64,000 nucleotides of DNA from JAWWPG01 sp963820035 (GCA_963820035.1 CAWFYK010000002.1:186001-250000); one strand, 5' to 3'. Positions 8,972 through 21,836 are shown, counted from the stretch's first letter. A program made the numbers and translations. The notes: generated by a model from the letters alone, not told the origin.

Positions 8972-9054
8972 CCCAGCAATCTACGGCCGCCGGGGCCTCG
9001 GAGCGGACTAACCCGTTGGGACGCTGCTGCATGACTCCATATCCTGGGTGCGCC

Positions 9055-12803
<3,749 letters not shown>

Positions 12804-12816
<13 letters not shown>

Positions 12817-12840
12817 AACCCATCGGGTCAGACCCTGGCC
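12804..12840. terminator. Hairpin across the hrpA stop codon, between convergent genes
   Basis: GGCCAGGG (12804-12811) pairs with CCCTGGCC (12833-12840), helped by CCTGA/TCAG inside. The hrpA TGA lies in the 5' arm. No T-tract is present. Confidence 0.5.
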
Positions 12841-12879
12841 AACGCGAGTGGAACTGTTGGAGCCGTTCGGCCGGGGCCG

Positions 12880-14460
12880 TCAGGCGCCCGGGATCGCCGG
12901 GTTGCCGTCGGTCTGCAGCTCCTCGTGGCTGACCCGCATGAACGCGAATACGATGATGCTGCCGAGCAGGATCATGCCCGCTCCGACCATGAACGCGACC
13001 GTCGACCCGTAGGTGAAGGCGACGTCGTAGACCTCGGCCGCGAACGACTTCTGTTCAGCTGGGCTGGGTTGGCCCTGGCCGGTCGCCGCGGCTGCCGCGG
13101 TGATGTCACCGGCCTTGTTGCGCAGGGACGTGACGGCGACGGTGCTCAGCACCGCAAGCCCGAGCGAGCCACCGATCTGCTGCATCGCATTGAGGACGCC
13201 TGAGCCGATGCCGGAGTCGCGCTCGCCGACGCCGTGAACGGCCGTCAGGGTGAGCGGGACGAACACGAAGCCCATGCCGATCGACATCACCAGGATCCAC
13301 GGCAACAGGTCCTGGACGTACGACGCGCTGACGCCCAGGTTGTCCAGGCTGCTGTCGTAGTGGATCCGGGAGAAGCCGAAGATGCCGACGGCGGCCGCAA
13401 GGGACCCCAATCCGGCCAGCCAGCGAGGGTCGATGCGGCTGACCAGGTTCGACGCGATCGATGCGGAGAGCACGATCCCGAAGCTGAACGGCAGGAACGC
13501 GAGGCCGGCCTTGAGCGAGCTGTAGCCCAAGTCGTTCTGCACCACCTGGCTCAGGAAGAAGAACATCGCAAACATCCCGCCAGGGATGAGCATCATGACG
13601 GCGAAGCTGGTGCCGCGGGTGCGGTCGGCCAGGATCCGGAACGGCATCAGCGGTTCCTTGACCCGGCGTTCGATCATCAGGAACGCCCCCAGCAGGGCCA
13701 CCCCGAGCGTGAGCGACACGACGGTGACCGGCGCCGTCCACGTGTGGTCGGCGTTCTGGCTGACCAGCTCGGCGGCATGGGTCAGGCCGTAGACGATCGA
13801 CACCAGACCGAGGGTGCCCGTGAGGGCTCCGGCGATGTCGAGGCTGCCTCGATGGCGGGCGCTCTCGGCGAGGAAGAACGGTGCCGCGACGGCGGCGGCG
13901 ATGCCGAGCGGCACGTTGATGAGGAACGTCCACCGCCAGGAGTACTCGGTGAGCCAGCCGCCGAGGATGAGCCCCACGGCTGCGCCTGCACCGGACATCG
14001 CGGCGTAGACGGCGAAGGCGCGGTTACGCGGCTTGCCCGGAGGAAACGTCGTGGTGATCAAGGCGAGTGCGGTCGGGCTCGCGATCGCGGCGCCGACGCC
14101 CTGCAGGACCCTGGCTCCGAGCAGCATCTCCTGGCTCTGCGCGAGGCCGCCGAGCAGCGAGGCGATGGCGAAGATCGTGACCCCCGCCATGAACACCTTG
14201 CGACGCCCGAGCAGGTCACCGGCGCGGCCGCCGAGCAGCAGGAGGCCGCCGAACGACAGCGTGTAGCCGGTGATGATCCAGGAGGTGGCGGCCGTGCTGA
14301 AGTGCAGGTCCTGCTGGATGTAGGGGATGGCGATGTTGGCGATGGTGCTGTCGAGCACCACCATCAGCTGCGCCATCGAGATGAGGACAAGCGCGAGACC
14401 GAGATGTCGGTGTCCGCTCCTGGCCTCTTCGCGTTGTGACTGGTCAACCGTTGTCGACAT
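12880..14460 (-). CDS. DHA2-family MFS drug efflux transporter (EmrB/QacA type)
   Basis: The product is 526 aa. It shows the 14-segment DHA2 pattern with motif VVLDSTIANIAIPYIQQDL in the first membrane segment, GGRAGDLLGRRKVF after the second, and motif C-like GAGAAVGLILGGWLTE. The start is ATG at 14460, preceded by AAGGATCCTG; an upstream ATG at 14508 lies inside the TetR gene and is less likely. It overlaps the 3' end of the tetR-like gene by 17 bp, so the two are probably cotranscribed and coupled. It should export toxic cationic or amphipathic compounds by proton antiport. Confidence 0.93.
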   Translation of the reverse strand: MSTTVDQSQREEARSGHRHLGLALVLISMAQLMVVLDSTIANIAIPYIQQDLHFSTAATSWIITGYTLSFGGLLLLGGRAGDLLGRRKVFMAGVTIFAIASLLGGLAQSQEMLLGARVLQGVGAAIASPTALALITTTFPPGKPRNRAFAVYAAMSGAGAAVGLILGGWLTEYSWRWTFLINVPLGIAAAVAAPFFLAESARHRGSLDIAGALTGTLGLVSIVYGLTHAAELVSQNADHTWTAPVTVVSLTLGVALLGAFLMIERRVKEPLMPFRILADRTRGTSFAVMMLIPGGMFAMFFFLSQVVQNDLGYSSLKAGLAFLPFSFGIVLSASIASNLVSRIDPRWLAGLGSLAAAVGIFGFSRIHYDSSLDNLGVSASYVQDLLPWILVMSIGMGFVFVPLTLTAVHGVGERDSGIGSGVLNAMQQIGGSLGLAVLSTVAVTSLRNKAGDITAAAAATGQGQPSPAEQKSFAAEVYDVAFTYGSTVAFMVGAGMILLGSIIVFAFMRVSHEELQTDGNPAIPGA

Positions 14461-15130
14461 CAGGATCCTTCGTGGTCTGTGGGTTGGATGTGTGAGGAAC
14501 GGCGCCACGGGTGGCGCAGGGAATGACGATCTCGTCGATGATGCGCAGGACGGTCTCGTCGTCGACCGGCAGCCGGAGGACGAACGCCCGGTGGAGGATG
14601 ACGGCCGAAAGCGTGGTGGTGAGGATGTCGAGCTCCGTGTCGGGTGCGATCTCGCCTCGACGTTGGGCTCGCTCGTAGACCTCGCGGGTCTGTTCGAGCT
14701 TCAGGGCAAGGAAGCGGTCATGGAACAGGTCGGCGAACTGGGTGTCGTGGTGCAGGGCGGTGATCACGCTTGCCATCACGGCTAGGACGCGGTCATCGCT
14801 CAGGCCGCCGTGCTCGCACGCCATCGCCACCAGGTCGCCTCGCAGCGTTCCGGTATCGGCCTCGACGACGGTCGGCGCGCCCTTGGCCCGAGACAGCGCG
14901 TCGACCACCAGCTCGGCCTTGGTGTCCCAGCGGCGGTAAAGAGTGGCCTTCGACGCCTTCGCCGCCGTGGCGACCGCATCCATCGTCAGCCGGTCATAGC
15001 CGGAGCTGGCGAGCAGCTCGAGAGCCGCGTCCAGGATCTCCGCCTCCCGATCACCCTCGATGCGGGGTCGAGGGGTCGGCTTGGCTTCGGTCTTCGCGGC
15101 CGGACTGCCGGCGGGGCGAGTGCTGACCAT
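14444..15130 (-). CDS. TetR/AcrR-family repressor of the efflux operon
   Basis: The product is 228 aa. The N-terminal helix-turn-helix reads RLTMDAVATAAKASKATLYR, followed by RWDTKAELVVDALSRAKG. The C-terminal ligand domain resembles TetR_C-type domains (ALHHDTQFADLFHDRFLALK). It is the first gene of the operon with the DHA2 transporter. Between 57 and 83 bp upstream of its start is a perfect 27-bp palindrome, the obvious operator, so autorepression with induction by a transporter substrate is likely. Confidence 0.92.
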   Translation of the reverse strand: MVSTRPAGSPAAKTEAKPTPRPRIEGDREAEILDAALELLASSGYDRLTMDAVATAAKASKATLYRRWDTKAELVVDALSRAKGAPTVVEADTGTLRGDLVAMACEHGGLSDDRVLAVMASVITALHHDTQFADLFHDRFLALKLEQTREVYERAQRRGEIAPDTELDILTTTLSAVILHRAFVLRLPVDDETVLRIIDEIVIPCATRGAVPHTSNPQTTKDPDVDNG

Positions 15131-15186
15131 GGGCGGGCTGGCTTCCTTTGGTTCGGGGTGCGTTGCCCCGGATGGGAGCGGGACTG

Positions 15187-15213
15187 GATGAAACGAAACC
15201 GTTTCGTTTCATC
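15187..15213. promoter_or_regulatory. Perfect palindromic TetR operator
   Basis: The 13-bp arms GATGAAACGAAAC and GTTTCGTTTCATC flank a single central C with no mismatch. GAAAC recurs within each arm, so two offset dimers could bind. The site is upstream of the tetR-efflux operon and far from any other start. Confidence 0.85.
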
Positions 15214-15904
15214 GGACAGGCTACGTCGGGACATGTGCGTGGTGCAAACATATTTTCCGCTCAGGCTCGATGTGAGCCCGCTCACGTCACCCCCGACCCT
15301 CCGAGGAGCCTGCTCCCTCGAGGACCGACAACCACGCCTGTTTCGCTCCGGCCTCACCTGCGGCTCGCGTTGGTCTCCACGTGAAGGGCGCAGTGACGCG
15401 ACGGCTCTCGCGGCGCACCTGTTGGCGTGGCGTCTCACCCTTCCGGCCGGTGAACGTAACCACGCAATTGCGTTGATCTGGTGGCTATACGGAAGGTGTC
15501 AAACTCTTGGGAACCCTTTCCCCGGATGGGGCGCGGTGAGCCTGCGGTCTCCCCACTTCCGCCCGTCCCACCAGCCCCAGAAACCCCATCCGCGGGGCGC
15601 CTTGGAATGCCGTGGCTGTCGGCCGGGCGCGCAACCAGCCGCACCGTGCCGAATCGATCTGGAGCGCCTACAGAGTGGAACGTTCCGGGGCTCAACTCGC
15701 GGCGCGAGCCCCCGGAACGTTCCATTTTGCGTGCCGAACCGCACCCGGACGCATGACCCAGGCGCGGCACCAGCTCAGCCCGACGGCCCCGAAAAGCCGT
15801 CGCGTCGCTGCGCTAGGTCACCCCGACACCAGCGCAAGGGGCGAGCTGCGGTGACCCCATGCCTGTTTGTCGGCGACCACGACCGACGGTCCGATCAGGT
15901 GCGA
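15214..15904. other. 690-bp intergenic region without a supported gene
   Basis: Between the TetR operator and the end of the exporter-like gene I find only short mirrored GC-rich palindromes and the large hairpin at 15676-15724. The long plus-strand frame crossing the region (from 14810) has no family resemblance and is antisense to both neighbours. Confidence 0.5.
15676..15724. terminator. Large hairpin built on GGAACGTTCC
   Basis: The left arm, 15676-15693 (TGGAACGTTCCGGGGCTC), pairs with 15706-15724 with one bulged C. It is followed by TTTTGCG on the plus strand. It may end transcription from the right-hand exporter gene or be a dispersed palindrome. Confidence 0.5.
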
Positions 15905-16996
15905 TCAGGTGCGTACGGGTACGACGGACACGGCTGTGTCGTGCGGCATCCCGCAGATCTCCAGCAGGTCGACCACGAGCGACCTGATCTGGCCCAGCAC
16001 GACCGCCGCCGACAGGGTCAGGGGTGTCGACGCCTCGCTGGAGACCTCTCCGATCTCGATCAACCGAGGCTGCAGCCGGTCCGCGAGCCGGTTGGCCTCG
16101 AGCTCTTCGGCGACCTCGCGAGCCACCTCGGCGAGATCGTCGAGGAGCGCGAGATAGTCGGGCGGCATCGTCTCGGCCAGCCGGGCGCTGACCGTGATCC
16201 GCCTGATCAGCACTCGGGTGGTCCGCAGCGCCCGGTCCAGCGGCTCGACGAGCTCGGCCATCGTGCGCACCTGATGTTGGGTGTTACGACGGAGCGGCGA
16301 GGTTCTCACGACAGCGAGCCCCTCCGCGGAAGCGGCGCGCAAGTCGGACAGCAACGACTCCGTCTCCCGCGCCCGGTTCAGCGTCTCGTTGGCCAGCTCC
16401 TCGTCCTGCTCGGAGGCGCTCCGTCGGCCGAGTGTGAGCAGGTGCGCCAGCTCGTTGGCCACCTTGGCCGCCTCCTGACGCGGCCGCCGAAGCGGTGCGC
16501 CTGGCACGATCGTGGCGGCGACGATCGCTACCGCGCCGCCGATGAGGGCGTCCACGATGCGGCTCACTCCGCGGTCGATCGGCAGCAGGGTCGTGACGAC
16601 GATCGCCTGGACCGCCGCCTGGCTGGTGATGAGGGTCCCCGCATCGAGCAGGATGGCGGCCGACATCGCGAGCGCCACGACCAGGATGATCTGCCACGCG
16701 CCGCGCCCGAAGGTGTTGACGAAGAGGTCACCGACACCGACGCCGACACACACCCCGACGGTCATCTCAGCGACCCGGCGCAGTCGCTGACCGTAGGTCG
16801 TCCCGAGGCACACCACGGCGGTGATCGGGGCGAAGAACGGCGTGGTGTGGCCGAGCAACAGCTCCGCCACGACCCAGGCCGTGCCGGCCGCCAGCGAGCA
16901 CTGGGCGACCATCCACAGCTTCGAGTGCAGGCGGTCCACCCGGGCTGCCATCGAGAGGCGGCCTCGTCGCCAGGCTCGGTCGGAGAGCGTTGACAT
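15905..16996 (-). CDS. FUSC/aromatic acid exporter-like membrane protein
   Basis: The product is 363 aa from ATG 16996 (CTGGAG ribosome site); upstream in-frame starts add only junk. The N-terminal half has hydrophobic segments such as GTAWVVAELLLGHTTPFFAP, then ITAVVCLGTTYGQRLRRV and LVVALAMSAAILLDAGTLIT. This is the FUSC/ArAE pattern of paired membrane helices. The C-terminal half is soluble and helical. Members export aromatic acids or have unknown substrates. It is divergent from rpf and its riboswitch. Confidence 0.8.
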   Translation of the reverse strand: MSTLSDRAWRRGRLSMAARVDRLHSKLWMVAQCSLAAGTAWVVAELLLGHTTPFFAPITAVVCLGTTYGQRLRRVAEMTVGVCVGVGVGDLFVNTFGRGAWQIILVVALAMSAAILLDAGTLITSQAAVQAIVVTTLLPIDRGVSRIVDALIGGAVAIVAATIVPGAPLRRPRQEAAKVANELAHLLTLGRRSASEQDEELANETLNRARETESLLSDLRAASAEGLAVVRTSPLRRNTQHQVRTMAELVEPLDRALRTTRVLIRRITVSARLAETMPPDYLALLDDLAEVAREVAEELEANRLADRLQPRLIEIGEVSSEASTPLTLSAAVVLGQIRSLVVDLLEICGMPHDTAVSVVPVRT

Positions 16997-17050
16997 CTCC
17001 AGTGAGACTATTGCCTCCGCCGGGCGGCGGCATCTGTCTTCTCGAACCCC

Positions 17051-17079
17051 TTGCCGCTCGCCCGCGCGTCGGTTAGCGT
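17051..17079 (+). promoter_or_regulatory. Candidate promoter of the riboswitch-rpf transcript
   Basis: TTGCCG (17051-17056) and TAGCGT (17074-17079) are 17 bp apart, the spacing of a housekeeping sigma promoter. That would start RNA near 17086, about 40 bp before the riboswitch. Confidence 0.5.
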
Positions 17080-17127
17080 GCAGGGGTTCCTCCGTCGTGG
17101 AGGGACGCTCCGTGTGGTAACGCCAAG

Positions 17128-17307
17128 TCCTACCCGTCACACGAAGCAGGCGGACACGCCGACTGGGTAGGAGCGGAGGAACCGTGAATGCGGCGCAGGT
17201 GGTCACGGCCACCGGCGCCTTGGGGTGAAGCCCCGCCGTTTCGACGGTGGTGGCCGGGCGACTTTCCCGCCCGAATCCGACAGCTCACTTCGCAGGCGTC
17301 GGAGAGG
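17128..17307 (+). ncRNA. ydaO/yuaA cyclic-di-AMP riboswitch upstream of rpf
   Basis: The block keeps the conserved ydaO landmarks in order: GTAGGAGCGGAGGAACC, CTTGGGGTGAAGCC, then CGACTTTCCCGCCCGAATCC and GACAGCTCACTTCGCAGGCG just before GTCGGAGAGG. The early stem is TCCTACCC (17128-17135) with GGGTAGGA (17165-17172). This class binds c-di-AMP and in actinobacteria commonly precedes rpf and cell-wall hydrolase genes, where ligand lowers expression. The rpf ribosome site GGAGAGG lies at its 3' edge. Exact boundaries are approximate. Confidence 0.92.
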
Positions 17308-17315
17308 CTCGAGAC

Positions 17316-17825
17316 ATGGCCGGTGCGCCACGACAGTCGTCTTTGCGGACCCCCCGAACGTCCGGTCGTCGGCGCCTGCGCTGGGCTGCCGTCGGAGCAG
17401 CGGTCGCTGCGCTGGTCGTGACGCCCCTGCTGACCTCGTCCGGCCCCGCCGGGGCCGCCACCACGGCCACCTGGAACCGTCTCGCCGGCTGTGAGTCGGG
17501 AGGCAACTGGCACATCAACTCGGGCAACGGCTACTACGGCGGTCTGCAGTTCTCCCAGGGCACGTGGGACGCCATGGGCGGCAAGAAGTACGCCTCCAGG
17601 GCAGACCTCGCGTCTGCCCAGGAGCAGATGGCCATCGGTGAGAACCTGTTGCGGGCCACCCACTGGTCGTGGCGCTCGTGGCCGGTGTGTTCGCGCAAGC
17701 TCGGTCTGACCTACGCCGACGCCCGGGCAACCGACCACATCGTGGATGGCACGTTCGTCCACGCCTACGACTACCCGGGCCACGGCAAGACACAAGGCCC
17801 CCTGAAGAAGCTCGTCCTGCACTGA
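17316..17825 (+). CDS. Resuscitation-promoting factor-like transglycosylase
   Basis: The product is 169 aa from ATG 17316, nine bases after GGAGAGG. A signal peptide (RRRLRWAAVGAAVAALVVTP, then GPAGAA) is followed by the Rpf/transglycosylase-like domain, ATTATWNRLAGCESGGNWHI with catalytic Glu in CESGGNWHIN, and GYYGGLQFSQGTWDAMGG. The C-terminal part contains HIVDGTFVHAYDYPG. Rpf proteins cleave peptidoglycan and stimulate exit from dormancy. No LysM domain is present, so it would be freely secreted. Control by the preceding c-di-AMP riboswitch is expected. Confidence 0.92.
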   Translation: MAGAPRQSSLRTPRTSGRRRLRWAAVGAAVAALVVTPLLTSSGPAGAATTATWNRLAGCESGGNWHINSGNGYYGGLQFSQGTWDAMGGKKYASRADLASAQEQMAIGENLLRATHWSWRSWPVCSRKLGLTYADARATDHIVDGTFVHAYDYPGHGKTQGPLKKLVLH

Positions 17826-17840
17826 CCTGCCCGGCGCGGG

Positions 17841-19166
17841 CTACCGATCACTCGGGTGGGCCGCCGGAGCGAGGCCCAGGAGCGTCTCGGCAAGCGGCCC
17901 TGCGGTCTGCTCGACCTGCCACGGCCGCGCACCCGCAGCGCAGAGCGCATTCGCGACCGAGTCCTCGTCGATCACGTCAGGCGGTCTCCAGGTCAGCCGC
18001 CGAACGGCCTCCGGCTCGAGAAGGTTCTCCTGGGGAAGGTCGAGCTCAGCAGCAAGCGCGATGACCACCTCCCGGCAGGCTCGGAGCCTGCCGGCTGCCG
18101 CGGGGAACTTCGACGACCAGACGCGGACCGGGGGCGGCCCGTTGTGAGCAGGAGCGACCGCGGGCAGGTCCGCGTCGGGCAGGGCGAGCGCCCGTCGTAC
18201 GGCGTCGGCGAACTCGCGGACGTAGCGCTGCCCACTGCGCGTCGAGAACTCACGGAGCCCCCCGAGAGCCGCCCGGCTGGCCGGAGCGGCCTGAGCTGCC
18301 TCAACGATGGCGGGGTCGCGGATGACCTTACTGGGCGCGATGTCGCGCGACCGGGCGATCTCGTCCCGCTGCTGCCACAGCTCGCGCACGATGGCGAGCC
18401 CACGTCGGCCTCGGACCCGGTGGATGCCCGAGGTCCGGCGCCAGGGGTCGGTCCTCGGCACCGGTGCCGGCATCGTCGCCCAGGCGGCGAACTCCTGGCG
18501 CGCCCATTCGGCCTTGCCCGCCTCCTCGAGCTGGTCGGCAAGCAGCTGACGCAGCTCGATGAGCATCTCGACGTCGAGCGCGGCATAGAGCAGCCAGGAG
18601 TCGGGGAGCGGCCGCCTCGACCAGTCGACGGCGCTGTGTTCCTTGCGCATGGAGTAGCCCAGCAGCTCCTCGACGAGGACGGCCAGCCCGACCCGCGGGT
18701 AGTTGAGCAGTCGGCCGGCGAGCTCGGTGTCGAACAGCCGGCGCGGCCGCATCCCGACCTCGTCGAGGCAGGCCAGGTCCTGACTCGCCGCATGGATGAT
18801 CCACTCGTCGTCAGCCACGGCCGCGGAGATCGCCGCGAGCGACACGTTGGGAACGTCGCCGAAGGGCAGCGGGTCGATGAGCACGATGCCGGAACCCGCT
18901 CGCCGTAGCTGGATCAGGTAAGCCCGCTGCGAGTACCGGTAGCTCGACGCGCGTTCGGCGTCGACCGCCAGCGGACCAGAGCCTGCGGCAAGGCGCTGCA
19001 CCGCCTCGTCGAGTGAGGCCTGGTTCGCGACGACGGTCGGCATCCCGTCTCGCAAGGTCAGCAGTGGAGCGGACTGCTTCGCCGGTTCCACCGTCACCGG
19101 AGCGTCGTCCCGGCGCTCGGACGACGGGTTGCCGTCACGGGGCCGGTCGTCGGGCTCGGCGCTCAT
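17841..19166 (-). CDS. rnd: Ribonuclease D-like 3'-5' exonuclease with HRDC domain
   Basis: The product is 441 aa from ATG 19166, which overlaps the DUF3000 stop as ATGA, so the two genes are coupled. The DEDD exonuclease residues are seen in LAVDAERASSYRYSQRAYLI (the D-x-E motif), ASQDLACLDEVGM and YAALDVEMLIELRQLL. The HRDC nucleic-acid-binding domain follows (RGLAIVRELWQQRDEIAR, then RDIAPSKVI). RNase D trims structured RNA 3' ends such as tRNA precursors. The gene ends 15 bp from the convergent rpf. Confidence 0.93.
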   Translation of the reverse strand: MSAEPDDRPRDGNPSSERRDDAPVTVEPAKQSAPLLTLRDGMPTVVANQASLDEAVQRLAAGSGPLAVDAERASSYRYSQRAYLIQLRRAGSGIVLIDPLPFGDVPNVSLAAISAAVADDEWIIHAASQDLACLDEVGMRPRRLFDTELAGRLLNYPRVGLAVLVEELLGYSMRKEHSAVDWSRRPLPDSWLLYAALDVEMLIELRQLLADQLEEAGKAEWARQEFAAWATMPAPVPRTDPWRRTSGIHRVRGRRGLAIVRELWQQRDEIARSRDIAPSKVIRDPAIVEAAQAAPASRAALGGLREFSTRSGQRYVREFADAVRRALALPDADLPAVAPAHNGPPPVRVWSSKFPAAAGRLRACREVVIALAAELDLPQENLLEPEAVRRLTWRPPDVIDEDSVANALCAAGARPWQVEQTAGPLAETLLGLAPAAHPSDR

Positions 19167-19747
19167 CGAGCGCGCTGGCCTCGCCGGTTGGGGAGTGCGA
19201 CGACACCCGCGGGCACGGGCGGCAGCCCGGCCGCCGTACACAGCAGGTCTCCCCACGCTTCGACATGGGGTCCGATCGGTCCGATCGGCGACCAGGAGGC
19301 GCGGACCTCGAGCTCAGCCGAGCCGGGCTCGTCTGCCATGCCGCCGAAGCTCTCCGAGGCGACCCTCGTCACGGTGCCGCTCGGCGCCACGAACTCCGCA
19401 TCATGACCTTGCAGAGCCTCGAGCAACCAGGTCCAGCCGACGGCACTCAACAGCGGGTCCGTGACCATCTCCGGGTCGATGTCGGCGCGTGCATATCCGA
19501 CGCACCGGAAGCTACCCAGCCAGGCGTCGTTGCCGGCTGGGTCGTAGAGCAGCACGATCCGGCCACCACCGACCTCCTCGCCGGCCACATTGACGTCGGC
19601 GCTGAGTGCGGCGGAGTACGGCGCGATGCGCTGCGGAGCCGGCATCTCCTCACAGAAGATCTCCGGGCGCAAGCGCGCGGATCGGAACTGTTCGAGTGCC
19701 CTGCGGAACTCCTCCGGCGACGCGTCGATGTCTTTACGCGCAGCCAT
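19163..19747 (-). CDS. DUF3000 family protein
   Basis: The product is 194 aa and matches the actinobacterial DUF3000 family: SPEEFRRALEQFRSARLRPE, then EEMPAPQRIAPYSAALSADV, and GRIVLLYDPAGNDAWLGSFR. It has no membrane segment or known catalytic motif. The family is regularly found before the RNase D gene, as here (ATGA overlap), and beside hemE on the other strand. The function is unknown. Confidence 0.92.
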   Translation of the reverse strand: MAARKDIDASPEEFRRALEQFRSARLRPEIFCEEMPAPQRIAPYSAALSADVNVAGEEVGGGRIVLLYDPAGNDAWLGSFRCVGYARADIDPEMVTDPLLSAVGWTWLLEALQGHDAEFVAPSGTVTRVASESFGGMADEPGSAELEVRASWSPIGPIGPHVEAWGDLLCTAAGLPPVPAGVVALPNRRGQRAR

Positions 19748-19831
19748 AACGGGAGCCTATGTCGTTCTTCTCCCGGGTGCTCCCGCGACGCGCCGAGTCG
19801 AGCCTCCCGTCCCGCATGCGAGGATCGGGCC

Positions 19832-20920
19832 GTGACGAGCCTCGAGAAGACCCCTGACGCCAGCCCGTTCATCCGGGCGGCGCGCGGCCTCCCGACCGAC
19901 CAGGTGCCGGTCTGGTTCATGCGGCAAGCAGGCAGGTCGCTGCCCGAGTACCGCGCGCTCCGCGAGGGCGTGGCCATGCTCGATGCCTGCATGCGGCCCG
20001 AGCTCATCGTCGAGATCACCTTGCAGCCCGTTCGCCGCTATGGCGTGGACGCGGCGATCCTGTTCAGCGACATCGTGCTGCCCCTCAAGGCTCTCGGCGT
20101 CGACCTGGACATCGTGCCCGGCGTCGGCCCCGTGATCGCTGCTCCGGTGCGCGACGCGGACGGGGTCGACGCGCTGCCGCCCTGGGACCCGACCAAGGTC
20201 GGCTTCGTGGGGGAGGCGGTCGCGACGCTCACCAGTGAGCTCGGCGGCACGCCGTTGATCGGGTTCGCCGGGGCGCCGTACACGCTGGCGTCCTATCTCA
20301 TCGAAGGGGGCCCCTCGAAGGACCACGCCCGCACCAAGGCGCTGATGCACGCTGACCCTGGGCTGTGGAACCGCCTGCTGGCCCGTCTCGCGGAGGTGTC
20401 GGGCGCCTTCCTGCGCCTGCAGGCCGAGGCCGGGGCCTCAGCCGTCCAGCTCTTCGACTCATGGGCCGGTGGGCTGGCACCGGACGCCTACCGCCGCTTC
20501 GTGCTCCCGCACACGCGCGCCGTGTTCGCTCAGGTCGCCGACCTCCCGGTGCCGCGGATCCACTTCGGGGTCGCAACGGGCGAGCTGCTGACGGACATGT
20601 CGACGGCGGGGGTCGAGGTGATGGGCGTCGACTGGCGGGTACCGCTCGACGCAGCCGTCCAACGGATCCAGCCAGGTCAGGCCGTCCAGGGCAACCTGGA
20701 TCCGGCACTGCTCTTCGCCCCGTCGGAGGTGGTCGAGTCGGTCGCCCTCGGAATCCTCGAGCGCGGAGCGAGCGCGCCCGGTCACATCTTCAACCTCGGT
20801 CACGGAGTGCTGCCGAACACAGACCCGGATGCGCTGGCCAGGCTCGTCGACGTCATCCAGTCGTATCGGGGCGGTGCCGCGGAACCCGGCGGACCACCAG
20901 CCACACCAGCGACCCGATGA
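19832..20920 (+). CDS. hemE: Uroporphyrinogen decarboxylase
   Basis: The product is 362 aa from GTG 19832. It carries the first family signature PVWFMRQAGRSLPEYRALRE and later GFAGAPYTLASYLIEGG, with VQLFDSWAGGLAPDAYRRFV for the second signature region. It removes four carboxyl groups from uroporphyrinogen III to give coproporphyrinogen III, the entry to the heme steps encoded downstream. It is divergent from DUF3000 (84 bp), and its 3' end overlaps the convergent DUF4349 gene by 68 bp. Confidence 0.97.
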   Translation: MTSLEKTPDASPFIRAARGLPTDQVPVWFMRQAGRSLPEYRALREGVAMLDACMRPELIVEITLQPVRRYGVDAAILFSDIVLPLKALGVDLDIVPGVGPVIAAPVRDADGVDALPPWDPTKVGFVGEAVATLTSELGGTPLIGFAGAPYTLASYLIEGGPSKDHARTKALMHADPGLWNRLLARLAEVSGAFLRLQAEAGASAVQLFDSWAGGLAPDAYRRFVLPHTRAVFAQVADLPVPRIHFGVATGELLTDMSTAGVEVMGVDWRVPLDAAVQRIQPGQAVQGNLDPALLFAPSEVVESVALGILERGASAPGHIFNLGHGVLPNTDPDALARLVDVIQSYRGGAAEPGGPPATPATR

Positions 20921-21836
20921 CGAGCAACGTGAGACCCCAGGGGATCACCGCGCCGAGACCGTGAGCGACGGCGCCGAAGGTCGCCGCTAAGGCGTCCCAA
21001 CCCTGCCGTAGCCCGCCGAGGAAGCCGGCGTGCTGGTCCGGGGCCGGCTTGGCGGGCGGGGCGGCCGCTGGGTGCGCGACGTTGACCGCGATCGTCGCGA
21101 GGCTGGTCTGGTCGTTCAAGGCCCGCTGCTCTGCTTCGAGGGCCTCGAGATCGGCCTGACGTCCCGAGAGCTCCGACTCGAGGGTGATGATGTCGCCGAG
21201 CTTGGTCGCCTTGTTGAACAGCAGTCTGAGCTGAGCGATTGCCTGGCGTGCGCTCGTCACTCGTGAGGAGACGTCTGCCACCCGGCCGGTGACATCTTCG
21301 GTGGAGATCCGCTTCTGGGTGGCCGTGCCGAGCCCGGACACCGCGTCGACTGCTGCCTCGAAGTTGTCGACGGGGACCCTCAGGGTGATCGAGGAGGACT
21401 GAGCCACGCCATGGCTGTCCGTCGAGGTCTGCTCACTGTCGACGAACCCACCCTGCGTCGCGGCGACCTGTTCGATGCCGGAGACGACGGCGCCGACCTT
21501 GTCGGTCCGGAGCTGGATCGAGGCGGTCTTGATCTGCGACCGGCCGAAGCTCGCGGCGGTGATGCCCCGCAGGGTGCCGCTGGCCGAGTTGGTGGCGGCT
21601 TGGTCGGACGCCGCGCCAGAGGCCGAAACGCCGCCGGAGATGGCCCGTGGCGCGAGCCCTCCGTGTGACACCGGCGCCGGACCTCCGGACTCGTCCGAGG
21701 TCGCGCCTGTCGAGGACCCGCCCCCGCTGCAGGCAGACGCGGCCAAGAGGGCGGCCACGGTTGCCGCCACAGCGGCCACGACCAGGGGGTGGTGTCGGCG
21801 GTGCGGGGAAGGGGCGGCGTGCCGTGAACTGCTCAT
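20853..21836 (-). CDS. DUF4349 membrane-anchored lipoprotein
   Basis: The product is 327 aa from ATG 21836. The N-terminus has a signal peptide with lipobox ALLAASACSGGG, so it should be lipidated. The middle is the DUF4349 domain (KTASIQLRTDKVGAVVSGIE, then GGFVDSEQTSTDSHG and SSITLRVPVDNFEAAVDAV), including a coiled coil around LESELSGRQADLEALEAEQR. A C-terminal membrane helix (IPWGLTLLVIGSLVWLVV) ends in basic residues. DUF4349 function is unknown. Confidence 0.88.
   Translation of the reverse strand: MSSSRHAAPSPHRRHHPLVVAAVAATVAALLAASACSGGGSSTGATSDESGGPAPVSHGGLAPRAISGGVSASGAASDQAATNSASGTLRGITAASFGRSQIKTASIQLRTDKVGAVVSGIEQVAATQGGFVDSEQTSTDSHGVAQSSSITLRVPVDNFEAAVDAVSGLGTATQKRISTEDVTGRVADVSSRVTSARQAIAQLRLLFNKATKLGDIITLESELSGRQADLEALEAEQRALNDQTSLATIAVNVAHPAAAPPAKPAPDQHAGFLGGLRQGWDALAATFGAVAHGLGAVIPWGLTLLVIGSLVWLVVRRVPRHRPDTTG

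Noticed and set aside
14810..16993. 727 aa plus-strand frame
   Set aside because: It runs antisense through the tetR-like and exporter genes and the intergenic palindromes, and has no domain resemblance.
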